Shown here one piece after another: positions 19,425 to 31,759 of a stretch of 64,000 nucleotides of DNA (the first letter of the stretch is position 1; each line of letters opens with the position of its first letter). The stretch covers positions 1 to 64,000 of the forward strand of contig CAMDQN010000007.1 in NCBI GenBank assembly GCA_945905925.1, given 5' to 3'. Source of the stretch: Singulisphaera sp. GP187 (lineage in GTDB: Bacteria > Planctomycetota > Planctomycetia > Gemmatales > Gemmataceae). The notes beneath the pieces were generated by a model. The model was not told the origin of the DNA, did not search any database, and saw nothing but the letters and a program-made list of their open reading frames with translations. Both the position numbers and the translations under genes were made by a program.

Positions 19425-20474
19425 TCACTCCTGGCTGCGGGCCGGCACCAGCGCCAGCAACTTGCGGACAATCTCGTCGGGCGTGACGCGGTCGGCGTCG
19501 GCGTTGTAGTTGGTGACGATGCGGTGCCTCATCACGGGCATCGCGACCGCTTTCACGTCTTCGGTTGCGACGTAGGTGCGCCCGCGCAACAACGCGCGGG
19601 CCTTCGCTGCGAGGATCAGGTTCTGACCGGCCCGCGGACCGGCGCCCCAGGTCACGTACTTCTTCACGAAGTCTGGTACGTTCGGGTCGGGCGCTTCGCC
19701 GTCCTGCGTGCCCGGGCGTGTGAGGCGAGCGATCCGCATCGCGTAACGAATCACAAACCCGGCCACGGGCACCTTGCGCACCAATCGCTGCATCGCCATC
19801 AACTCTTCGCCGTTGACCACGCGCTCCGGTTGTGACCGCGTGGCGGAAGTGGTCGCCTCGATGATACGGAACTCTTCTTCTTCGCTCGGGTAGCCCACGT
19901 TGACCGTGAACATGAAGCGGTCCTGCTGCGCTTCGGGTAGCGGGTAGGTGCCTTCCTGTTCGATCGGGTTCTGTGTGGCGAGCACGAAGAACGGTTCCGG
20001 CAGTTGGTGCCGCACGCCGGCCACCGTGACCTGCTTTTCCTGCATCGCTTCGAGTAGCGCCGACTGTGTCTTCGGTGGCGTGCGGTTCACTTCGTCCGCG
20101 AGTACCACGTTGGCGAATAGCGGGCCAGGAAGGAACTTGAAGACGGGCCGGTGCGTCTCCGGGTCTTCCTCGATCATTCGCGTGCCGGTGATGTCGGTCG
20201 GGATGAGGTCCGGCGTGAATTGGACGCGGTTGAACGTGAGGTTCATGCTGTCCGCGAGCGTGCGGATCATGAGCGTCTTCGCCAACCCCGGCACGCCCAC
20301 GAGCAGCGCGTGTCCTTGCGACAGCAGCGCGACGAGCAGCAGTTCCATCACGTCCTTCTGACCGACGATGACCTTGCCGCACTCTTCGAGGATGCGCTCG
20401 GCGCCGGCGCGCAGGTGATCGACCGCGTGTGCGTCGTCACCGCTCAGACCCACGGGTTCCGCTCTCACCGGCAC
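19425..20474 (-). CDS. MoxR-family AAA ATPase
   Basis: GHALLVGVPGLAKTLMIRTLADSM (Walker A), VVLADEVNRTPPKTQSALLEAMQEKQVTV, LATQNPIEQEGTYPLPEAQQDRF. Confidence 0.95.
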   Translation of the reverse strand: MPVRAEPVGLSGDDAHAVDHLRAGAERILEECGKVIVGQKDVMELLLVALLSQGHALLVGVPGLAKTLMIRTLADSMNLTFNRVQFTPDLIPTDITGTRMIEEDPETHRPVFKFLPGPLFANVVLADEVNRTPPKTQSALLEAMQEKQVTVAGVRHQLPEPFFVLATQNPIEQEGTYPLPEAQQDRFMFTVNVGYPSEEEEFRIIEATTSATRSQPERVVNGEELMAMQRLVRKVPVAGFVIRYAMRIARLTRPGTQDGEAPDPNVPDFVKKYVTWGAGPRAGQNLILAAKARALLRGRTYVATEDVKAVAMPVMRHRIVTNYNADADRVTPDEIVRKLLALVPARSQE

Positions 20475-20485
20475 GGCTTTCTCCA

Positions 20486-20536
20486 GTCACAAGTCCACAA
20501 GTCGCAAGTCACAGACGCAGTCTTTCGACTTGTGAC
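20486..20536. repeat. Inverted repeat in gap upstream of moxR
   Basis: gtcacaagtc (20486-20495) and gacttgtgac (20527-20536) are complementary, with additional cacaagtcgcaag between. Confidence 0.6.
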
Positions 20537-20539
20537 CAC

Positions 20540-23500
20540 TTATTTGAGCCACACGACGCGGTCGCCGGTGGCGAAGACGGCGGTGTCGGCGTCGAACCAC
20601 GCGCTCACGGCTGGGCCGCGCGCCGGGATCTCGTAACTGCCCACTCGCTTGCCCGTTTCCGGGTCGAACAACAACACCGGCAGCGCGCGATCGACCCACG
20701 CATCATATAGTGTGGTCGCGAGTCCGGGGAGCCGCCACACGAATGGTTCCGCCCTGAACGATTTCGCCAATCGCGCGAAGACTACCTCGGTCGTTACGCG
20801 CGGAATCGCCTGCGCCGGGTACGCGATCACGCACGACTTCCCAGCACGTACCACCCAGCCGCCGGGCGCGGCGGGCAGGTCCGCGGTCCACGCGGTCTTG
20901 CCGTCGCGCAGCGCGAACGCCAGCAGTTTGTTCGCAGCGGGGATGTAAGCGCGATCGGTGTCCGCGTCGGCCGCGAACAGGTCGATCGAGAACGCGTCCG
21001 CGAACGCCGGTCCGTCGGTCCACACCGATTTACCGTCGGCCGCGTTTACGCATTCGATTTCGATGCCGTAGTTGCGGCGCACCGCGATGAGAACTGAATC
21101 GCCCCACGCGCGGACCTGCGGCGGGTCGCCCGCGAGACCGTCGGTATGTTCCGCGTCGGAGGCCCACTTCACTCGCCCGCCGAACTGGATGAACCGCGCG
21201 AGTTTCGTGTGCCCGTTGAGTTGTACGAACCGTACACTGCCCGGCCCGTCGGCGAGCGCGACGTGGTTGCCCACTTCCGTGGGTGAGTGCGGCCAACTCA
21301 CTCGCGCCGTGTGTTCGCCGAGTCCGGGGAGCGCGGTGAGCCGCCCGGTTTCGAGTTCGATGAACCAACGGCGCCCGTCGGAGAGCTGCGCGACAACAAA
21401 CTTCCCGCTCACTGCGAAGTGCGGTCCGAATCGCGGAGTGGAAGCGAACACCAGTGGCTCGTAACCGCTCCGGCCGGTTGTTCCGAGTACCCACACCACG
21501 CGCCTCGCCTCAAGGTCGAGCGCGATGAGGTGGAATTCGCCGATGCGCGCGAACAGCCACGGACCCGCGAGCACGAACGACGACAGACACGGCACCGGCG
21601 GCGTGTCACCAGCGCGCACACTCAAGGGCAGAGGGCCGGTGGGCAATCGCTGAGTCGCCGGCACGCGGAACACCCACACCGGTTCGCGGGCGACGCCGTA
21701 CACCGCGACGACGTTCGGCCCGCACGCTACGAACCCGTCTCGCAAACTTGCCGCGTGCGTGAACACGTCGGGAGCAACGTGTTCGCTCTCCGCGCTCTGG
21801 TCGAGCGGTATCGCGACTACCTTTCGCAGCCCGGCGGCGAACAACCACTTCGGTCGGCACGACACGCCGGCGAGTGGCCGCAGCGGCGACACTGCGGATG
21901 GCAACTTCAGCGTGCGGTCGAAGTCGGAGTCGGCGCTCAGCCCGGGCACGCACGGTTTGTTCTCGTTCGTGGTGAGCGGCACGGACGCGGCTGGCGGAAT
22001 GCGCCCGAGGTGCTGCTGAAGGAACGTTTCGAGCGTGACCGGGATTCCGTCAGCCCCGAGAAGCCACTCGTTCATTAGCTCCGGGCGGAGCGCGCTCGGA
22101 GCGGGAATTGGCAGCATCTTGCGGTCGGCCACGTGCGGCGACCACTGGATCAGCCGCGCCGCGGCCCACGCGCGCAGCGGCGCCGGTAGGTCGCTCGTCG
22201 CCACGTCGCACAGCAGGCGCTTCGCTTCCACGCGGTTGTCGGTGGCGAACTCGCGTTCGGCGTTCGCGATGAGTCGGTCGAATCTCTCGCGGGGTGTGGA
22301 GTCCGGGCGCGGAACGATCTTGTTCGGTTCCGCGCGGTAGCCCCACACCTGGGTCGCGGTGACCACGACGAGCACGCCGTCGGCGTAGACGAGGTGGCCG
22401 AAGTAGTTCTTGAGGAAGTTTGGGAACGGGGCGTGCCACGGGTTCGGGCGCCCGTCGATGGGCCGGCCGGTGTCGGGGTCAGCAAAGTACAACCCCTCTC
22501 GCGACGGCCAAACGATCACGTCGTCGGTGACGAACCCTTGCCCGTAGGGGAGCGTGCCCGCGCCGTTGAACTGCACCCAGCCGCCGTCCGCGACGCGGTG
22601 CGAGCCGCTGTCGAACGCCAGCGCGCGAAGCCCGCGGAGCGGGCCGGTCACGCTCACGACGAGGCGGTCGCGGGCGACGCCGATGATCCGCGCGCCTTCC
22701 GTCGGGCCGGATTCCCAGACAAGTTGACCGGTGTGTGAATCGAGGCCGTAGACACGCTCGCCATCGGCCGGGGCGACGAACACGCGACCGCCGAACGCGA
22801 CCGCCGGGCTGGGATCGTTGGTCGAATGGGCCGCGGCCTTGCGCGCCCGTGGATACCGGAAGCCCCAGGCCCGCTGTCCGGTGGACGCGTCGAGTGCGAC
22901 AACCGCGCCGTTGTTGGAGCAGAACACGAGATGCCGTCCCGCGAGCGTGAGCAACTCTTGTCGCGTGCGCCCGTCGTTCGAGACGGCCTGCGCGCTGTCG
23001 CACAACTCCGTGACCCACGCCGGACGCTGCGATTCCGCGTTGCCCTCGACCGGATCGTAACCTACCGCGACGTGGGTCACGCGCCCGGCCTCGAACTTCG
23101 CGTACACCGCCCACAACCTCTTGCCAACGACGACGGGCGCGCCTTCCCACACGGTCGGCACTTTCGCGTCTTCCGGCGGGCTGAGCCGCCAGAGTTGTTT
23201 CAACGTGTTGCCCTGCGGCATGAAGCACACCAACGACGACTCTTCCGGCACGCCCGCGACAGCCTCCGGGGCGCGAACGACGCTCGGGCCGAACCGCGCG
23301 TAGAGCATCTCGCCAGACGCGGTGAGTGAGGCGCACGTGGTTGGGGACTTCGGGGTCGCGTTCGGGTTGTAGGCCCTCGTCCGTTCGCCGGTCAGGAGGT
23401 CGAAGCCAAAGACGCGTGTCGCGTCCGCGACGAATACCTCGCCGTTGAGGATGACCGGGTGGCCGAACGGCGGTCGCGCTGGCGGGTTGCGGATGTCGTC

Positions 23501-24373
23501 TTTCGCGACGGGAAGAGTCGCTTCCCACGACGCCTTTGCGGGCCACGATCGCGGGATGCCGCCCGCGGCGCGCCCGGTGCGATCGTGACTGCCGCCGTAG
23601 GTCGGCCACGAATGTGTTGCGGCTTCGGGCGCGAGTTTCGGCGGGGTGTCGAGGAAAGCTTTGAGCGTTTCGGAGAGCGGACCGGTTTTGCCCGCGAGCG
23701 TGCCAGCCGCGGTCGCGTGCTTCACCTTGAAGTAGTCGAACTCCTCCTTTGCGCGTGTGGCGTCACCAGCGAAGATCGCCGCGAGCACGACCCGCGCGCG
23801 AACGAGCGCGAAGTCCGCTTTCGAGTCCGGGTAGGTGACATCGGCGCCCGCGTCGGGCAGTAGCCGGCGCCACGTGCGTTCAGCTGCGCGGAACTCGCCG
23901 CGCTCGAACAGCAAATCGCCCAGCAGCAGAATAGCTTCGTCGGCGGGCCGGGAGACGAAGTAGCGGTCGAGGAGTTGCCACAGCGGTCGCGGGTCGCGGG
24001 TCGTTTTCGCCTGGGCGAGCAGTTTCTTCGCGGGCTGCTCGACGCGATCCTGATACGTCTTCAGCACATCGCCAGGGAGCTTCGCGAGGAGTTGGTGCGC
24101 GACCCATCGCGCCGGGCGTGCGAGGTTCGGTTCAACAAATATGAGGTCGTCGCCGGACTCATCGAGAACGCGTTGAAGGTCGTCGGCGGCGTCGGCGTGT
24201 TTGCCCACGGTCATCTTCTGTTCGATCTCGATGAGCCGCTTGCGGGTCTGTGCGGACTCGCCGCGCAGCGTGGCCGGTTCCGGTGGGGCCAGCGGCTGGC
24301 CATGTGCCTGGAGTGCGAGCAGGAGCAGACTGAGTGTTGCGGTGGCGCGAACGGCCCGGTTCATAGAATGCAT
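20540..24373 (-). CDS. PQQ-binding-like beta-propeller repeat protein, secreted, 1277 aa
   Basis: Signal peptide; repeated GxVvALDASTGQRAWGF, YGLDSHTGQLVWESG, SLVWxxxG-type blades; N-terminal helical segment. Confidence 0.85.
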   Translation of the reverse strand: MHSMNRAVRATATLSLLLLALQAHGQPLAPPEPATLRGESAQTRKRLIEIEQKMTVGKHADAADDLQRVLDESGDDLIFVEPNLARPARWVAHQLLAKLPGDVLKTYQDRVEQPAKKLLAQAKTTRDPRPLWQLLDRYFVSRPADEAILLLGDLLFERGEFRAAERTWRRLLPDAGADVTYPDSKADFALVRARVVLAAIFAGDATRAKEEFDYFKVKHATAAGTLAGKTGPLSETLKAFLDTPPKLAPEAATHSWPTYGGSHDRTGRAAGGIPRSWPAKASWEATLPVAKDDIRNPPARPPFGHPVILNGEVFVADATRVFGFDLLTGERTRAYNPNATPKSPTTCASLTASGEMLYARFGPSVVRAPEAVAGVPEESSLVCFMPQGNTLKQLWRLSPPEDAKVPTVWEGAPVVVGKRLWAVYAKFEAGRVTHVAVGYDPVEGNAESQRPAWVTELCDSAQAVSNDGRTRQELLTLAGRHLVFCSNNGAVVALDASTGQRAWGFRYPRARKAAAHSTNDPSPAVAFGGRVFVAPADGERVYGLDSHTGQLVWESGPTEGARIIGVARDRLVVSVTGPLRGLRALAFDSGSHRVADGGWVQFNGAGTLPYGQGFVTDDVIVWPSREGLYFADPDTGRPIDGRPNPWHAPFPNFLKNYFGHLVYADGVLVVVTATQVWGYRAEPNKIVPRPDSTPRERFDRLIANAEREFATDNRVEAKRLLCDVATSDLPAPLRAWAAARLIQWSPHVADRKMLPIPAPSALRPELMNEWLLGADGIPVTLETFLQQHLGRIPPAASVPLTTNENKPCVPGLSADSDFDRTLKLPSAVSPLRPLAGVSCRPKWLFAAGLRKVVAIPLDQSAESEHVAPDVFTHAASLRDGFVACGPNVVAVYGVAREPVWVFRVPATQRLPTGPLPLSVRAGDTPPVPCLSSFVLAGPWLFARIGEFHLIALDLEARRVVWVLGTTGRSGYEPLVFASTPRFGPHFAVSGKFVVAQLSDGRRWFIELETGRLTALPGLGEHTARVSWPHSPTEVGNHVALADGPGSVRFVQLNGHTKLARFIQFGGRVKWASDAEHTDGLAGDPPQVRAWGDSVLIAVRRNYGIEIECVNAADGKSVWTDGPAFADAFSIDLFAADADTDRAYIPAANKLLAFALRDGKTAWTADLPAAPGGWVVRAGKSCVIAYPAQAIPRVTTEVVFARLAKSFRAEPFVWRLPGLATTLYDAWVDRALPVLLFDPETGKRVGSYEIPARGPAVSAWFDADTAVFATGDRVVWLK

Positions 24374-24517
24374 TCCGCGAACTGTGACCTGTCCGTCGGA
24401 GAGGCGACGGGGTTCATTGTTCGCATTTTATACCGGAATGCAACACAATGGCGGTAAGGTCCGTCGTGACCCACTGAAGCGGGGCACGACGAACAAGAAC
24501 GCGTATTGCAATACACC

Positions 24518-25963
24518 ATGAATCACCCCCGTCCCTTGGTTCTGTGCGTTGCGCTCAGTTCCTTCGCACTCGTTGGGTGCGGAACCTCTCCGCCCACCGA
24601 CCCGCCTTCGCCTGCCTCGACGCTTACCGTCCCGAGCGGTCGCTACCCGGCACGCACCGATCTGCTCGCGGTGAAGATTCCCGACGGCGCGCCGACACGG
24701 TGGTACACCGCCCAGTTCCCGCCGCTCCGTAGCGTGCGGTTACTCCCCAACGCGCCCGACGCGGACCTCGCGGGCGATCTCCGCAAGCAGTTCAACAAGG
24801 CGATCCTCGACCCCACTCTCTACGAACAGGACGTGTGGATGCCGGCCCAGGGGGACCGGATCGCGCGGCTCCTCGATGCGCACTTCGGCACGTCGGCGGC
24901 GCCGACCGTTCGCATTCCGACGTGGGAACACATGGTCGCGACCGGCGTGGTGCGGTTCGACCAGTCGGTGAGTTTTGGCGCGAACCTGAAAGACATTCGC
25001 GCGAAACTCGGCAAGGCGAAACTGAAGGACTGGGAAGCCGATTGGAAGGAGGCGAGCGCCGCGAAGTCGGAACTGAAACTCGATGACGCGACACTGGCGC
25101 GGGGGTCGGTGGTCTACCGCCGGTGGTGTCTGCAGTGTCACGGGCCGAGCGGCGCCGGTGATCCGGCCTACGCGGTCGAAGCCGGCCCGATGCCGCGCGA
25201 CTACCGGCAGGGCGTGTTCAAGTACGTGACCGCATTCCCCCCGCCGACCGCGCCCAAGAAGGCCGGTCTTGGTGCGGGCGGCAAGGCGCGCCGCACCGAC
25301 CTGAAGCAGACCGTTCGCAACGGCATCGATGGCACCATCATGCCCGCGTTCACCAGCCTAACTGCGGTGGAGTTGGACGACGTTGTGAGTTACGTGATTC
25401 ACCTGAGCGTTCGCGGCGAGACCGAGTTCGCGACGCTCTCGCGTGCGATCAAACCGGGCGGCGACGATCCCATTTACGAGGGCGGTGAACTCGACTGGCT
25501 GTTCGTGCAGCATCAACTCGCGGTGCTCACCAATTGGGGCGTCGCGGAGAAGAACCCAATCCCAGTTCCGCAAGCGCAATCGATGACTGAGAAGGACCGC
25601 ATCGAGTCGGCGGTTCGCGGCTATCGGTTGTACAACTCGTCCGACTTCGGGTGTACCGGTTGCCACGCGAACTACGGCCGCGTTCAGCAACTGAAGTGGG
25701 ACGCGTGGGGGACGATCGTGCAACCCCGGAACTTGACGCTTGGGGTCTATCGCGGCGGGCGCACGGGTGAAGACCTCTACGCGCGCATTTACGGCGGCAT
25801 TGCGCCGGTTGCGATGCCCTCGTCCGGGCAGCACGTGACGAACGTCGCACCGCGCACGCCGGACAAGATTTGGGATATCGTCCACTTCCTGCACGCGCTG
25901 GCCGACCCCGCCGACCGCAAGCGAATGCAGGCGAAAGACCCGACGATCAAGTTTGATCAGTAA
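24518..25963 (+). CDS. Diheme c-type cytochrome lipoprotein
   Basis: Lipobox-like ALVGCGTS, two CXXCH motifs (CLQCH, CTGCH). Similar in layout to the product at 41911-43077. Confidence 0.88.
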   Translation: MNHPRPLVLCVALSSFALVGCGTSPPTDPPSPASTLTVPSGRYPARTDLLAVKIPDGAPTRWYTAQFPPLRSVRLLPNAPDADLAGDLRKQFNKAILDPTLYEQDVWMPAQGDRIARLLDAHFGTSAAPTVRIPTWEHMVATGVVRFDQSVSFGANLKDIRAKLGKAKLKDWEADWKEASAAKSELKLDDATLARGSVVYRRWCLQCHGPSGAGDPAYAVEAGPMPRDYRQGVFKYVTAFPPPTAPKKAGLGAGGKARRTDLKQTVRNGIDGTIMPAFTSLTAVELDDVVSYVIHLSVRGETEFATLSRAIKPGGDDPIYEGGELDWLFVQHQLAVLTNWGVAEKNPIPVPQAQSMTEKDRIESAVRGYRLYNSSDFGCTGCHANYGRVQQLKWDAWGTIVQPRNLTLGVYRGGRTGEDLYARIYGGIAPVAMPSSGQHVTNVAPRTPDKIWDIVHFLHALADPADRKRMQAKDPTIKFDQ

Positions 25964-26322
25964 TTGGATTTGCCGCTCGCGAAGTCGCAAGCGGTGGAAA
26001 ACACCGCTGTTCGCGGTCACCTTCAAACAGGTAAAACTGCTCTTCCAACCCTTCGTTCGCCAGCGGGTAATCGCCGCATGAAATGTCCGCGCGTCGCGTG
26101 CGTCGCATGAACAGGCGTTGCAATCGCGTTCCAAACGGCGCGAGCAGCGGAGCGTGGTGTGTGACAGTTGGATCTGGCGACCCGGCACTACCGTCTCGCT
26201 GGCGCGACGAGTTCAGATTATCATCCGCCCTTAAGAACTCGTTAAGCACCTCCTAACCTTTCGTCCTGTAGAGTGTCGTTGTTTCATCCTCGCCGAACGG
26301 ACTCGAACAACGGAGTCGTCCC

Positions 26323-26544
26323 ATGTTGGTCATTCTCGTCATGCTGTGTCCACCGTTCGCGGTGCTACTGACCGCGACCCCGTCACAAGCCGCCAAGAAC
26401 TTTGGCCTGACACTCCTGTTGTACGTCCCCGGCGTGCTGCACGCGCGCACCATCGTTGAGCAGTACAATGCACACCGCCAGTTCGATTCCCTGATGCGCA
26501 TACTGGACAATCGTGCCTCACCGATGAATCGCCGTGCCGCGTGA
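26323..26544 (+). CDS. Small YqaE/Pmp3-like hydrophobic membrane protein
   Basis: MLVILVMLCPPFAVLL...NFGLTLLLYVPGVLHARTIVEQY matches the PPxAVxL ... PGxxHAxxxV pattern of the UPF0057 family. Confidence 0.7.
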   Translation: MLVILVMLCPPFAVLLTATPSQAAKNFGLTLLLYVPGVLHARTIVEQYNAHRQFDSLMRILDNRASPMNRRAA

Positions 26545-26567
26545 AACCAGCCACGCGCTGACAACGC

Positions 26568-26607
26568 GAACGGCGGTCGGAAACACCCCGGTCGCCGTTC
26601 TTCTTTG
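26568..26607 (+). terminator. Probable Rho-independent-like terminator after the YqaE-like gene
   Basis: gaacggcg...cgccgttc stem followed by ttcttt. Confidence 0.5.
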
Positions 26608-26870
26608 GGCTCTTCACTTCCGCGATCGTGGTTCGTTCTTCTGGGTACTGACATCTTCTCTTGAATGACATCGAGTTGTCACTGCATTGTTTTCCGGTTT
26701 TTTCTGTTGTGTTCCCTTGCCGCGTGATTACCATGTCGACTTTGTGAAGTTAGCGGCAAAGTCAGGTGGACACTCCTGCGGGCCGGTCATAATTCACAAG
26801 CACCATCGGCGGGAAGGGGACACATCCACCACCTTCCCAGTCGTGCAAACGACCGGAGACTCGCGTTTCC

Positions 26871-27278
26871 GTGGCCCGTTTGCGACCGAAGAAGGTGACT
26901 ACGCACGAAGCCGTGGCCGACCCTCGCCGCGACTCCCCGGACGGAGACCCGATTGTGGAACACCCCCCGACAACGACCGCACCCGGCAATCGCTCGCCGA
27001 ACGACTCCTACGTCGCTCGTGGCATGGCCGCCGCGTCGGTGGGCATGGGCTTCTTCTCCGCGTGCGTGTTCTGGTGGACCCCGTTTACCTCGATCCTCGC
27101 GACCGTGGGCTTTCTGCTCGGTCTCATTTCGGTTGCTCGTGGCGTGAAGGGTGGGTTGCGTGGCGAAAACTACGCGATGGTCGGCACGCTCTTGTGTGCG
27201 GTCAGCCTCTCGCTCACGGTGACGCTGAACCAGGGTCTGCGGTACGCACAGTGGGACACGATCCCGTGGCTGTGGTGA
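26871..27278 (+). CDS. Small membrane protein, hypothetical (DUF4190-like layout)
   Basis: Hydrophobic segments MAAASVGMGFFSACVFWW, TSILATVGFLLGLISVARG and MVGTLLCAVSLSLTVTL; GTG start. Confidence 0.6.
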   Translation: MARLRPKKVTTHEAVADPRRDSPDGDPIVEHPPTTTAPGNRSPNDSYVARGMAAASVGMGFFSACVFWWTPFTSILATVGFLLGLISVARGVKGGLRGENYAMVGTLLCAVSLSLTVTLNQGLRYAQWDTIPWLW

Positions 27279-27285
27279 GTTGAGC

Positions 27286-27362
27286 AAAGTAGTAGGCACG
27301 CTCCATGTGCCGTCGCGACACACAGGGAGTAGCAACGGCGCACGGATTGTGCCTACTACTTT
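27286..27362. repeat. Palindromic repeat family R1, copy 2 (upstream of actA)
   Basis: aaagtagtaggcacg ... ttgtgcctactacttt; same terminal 15-mer as copy 1. Confidence 0.93.
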
Positions 27363-27413
27363 CAAGATACGACGGAATCGGTGAGGTCGGATCCGCAGGA
27401 AAGGTGGCTCGCA

Positions 27414-28196
27414 ATGCCCCAGATCTTCCCGAAAGCGCTGAACCCGATCGCCAAAATGCTCATCCTCGCCGCGCCGCTTCTGGCCGGCGGGGCAGGCGTG
27501 ACGGGAGCCGCGTTCTACCGGTCTAGCTACGCGACCGGCCTGGGCGAGACCCCGGCACAACCGGTCGCGTTCAGCCACGCGCACCACGTCGGCCAACTCG
27601 GTATTCACTGCGTCTACTGCCACACGAGCGTCGAGTCGTCCGGGTTCGCGAACATCCCGCCGACCAAGACGTGCATGAACTGTCACCAACAAATTTGGCA
27701 AGGGGCCGACCTGCTGGAGCCGGTGCGCAACAGCTACAAGGAAGACAAGCCGATCGAGTGGGCCCGGGTCCACAACCTCCCGCACTACGCGTACTTCAAT
27801 CACTCGATCCACGTTGCGAAGGGCGTCGGTTGCGCCACCTGCCACGGCCGACTCGACCAGATGAATCTGACGAGGCAGAACAGCACGCTTCTGATGGAGT
27901 GGTGCATCGCGTGCCACCGCGCCCCCGAGAAGCATCTCCGGCCGAAGTCGGAAGTCTTCAACATGCAGTACGACCCGAGCACGTCGGCGAAGTGGACTGC
28001 CGAGGACTTCGGGTACAACGGCACGCTCGCGGGGAAGCCGCACCCGGCTCTGTCCGACCCGGCGGTGTACGACGCGGAGAAGAAGGAGTTCAAGGACCGC
28101 CCGACGAGCCAGAAGGATCTCGGGCTGTTCCTGAAGGATCACTACAACGTGCGCGACGCGGTCACGCTCACCAACTGTTCGATGTGCCATCGGTAG
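27414..28196 (+). CDS. actA: Alternative complex III subunit A, pentaheme cytochrome c
   Basis: Five CXXCH motifs (CVYCH, CMNCH, CATCH, CIACH, CSMCH), N-terminal TM, followed by actB-like gene. Confidence 0.88.
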   Translation: MPQIFPKALNPIAKMLILAAPLLAGGAGVTGAAFYRSSYATGLGETPAQPVAFSHAHHVGQLGIHCVYCHTSVESSGFANIPPTKTCMNCHQQIWQGADLLEPVRNSYKEDKPIEWARVHNLPHYAYFNHSIHVAKGVGCATCHGRLDQMNLTRQNSTLLMEWCIACHRAPEKHLRPKSEVFNMQYDPSTSAKWTAEDFGYNGTLAGKPHPALSDPAVYDAEKKEFKDRPTSQKDLGLFLKDHYNVRDAVTLTNCSMCHR

Positions 28197-28284
28197 TGTT
28201 TGGTGTTTGGGATTTGGTGTTTCGTGGAGTTCGCGGCGAGCCGGTGATCGCCAGCCGCCGGACAAAGCACAAAACACGAAACAC
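28196..28284. repeat. A/C-rich inverted repeat between actA and actB
   Basis: gtgtttggtgtttgggatttggtgtttcgtg ... cacaaaacacgaaacac. Confidence 0.65.
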
Positions 28285-28301
28285 TCTGCGAAGAGGTAGC
28301 G

Positions 28302-31673
<3,372 letters not shown>

Positions 31674-31674
31674 G

Positions 31675-31743
31675 AGTAGTAGGCACACCCCGTGTGCCGT
31701 TGCTTCGAGATTAACAACGGCACGTGGAGTGTGCCTACTACTT
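31675..31743. repeat. Palindromic repeat family R1, copy 3 (actB/actC gap)
   Basis: agtagtaggcacac ... gtgtgcctactactt with internal cgtgtgccgttgc/caacggcacg. Confidence 0.93.
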
Positions 31744-31759
31744 ACAAGAGGAACCTGAC

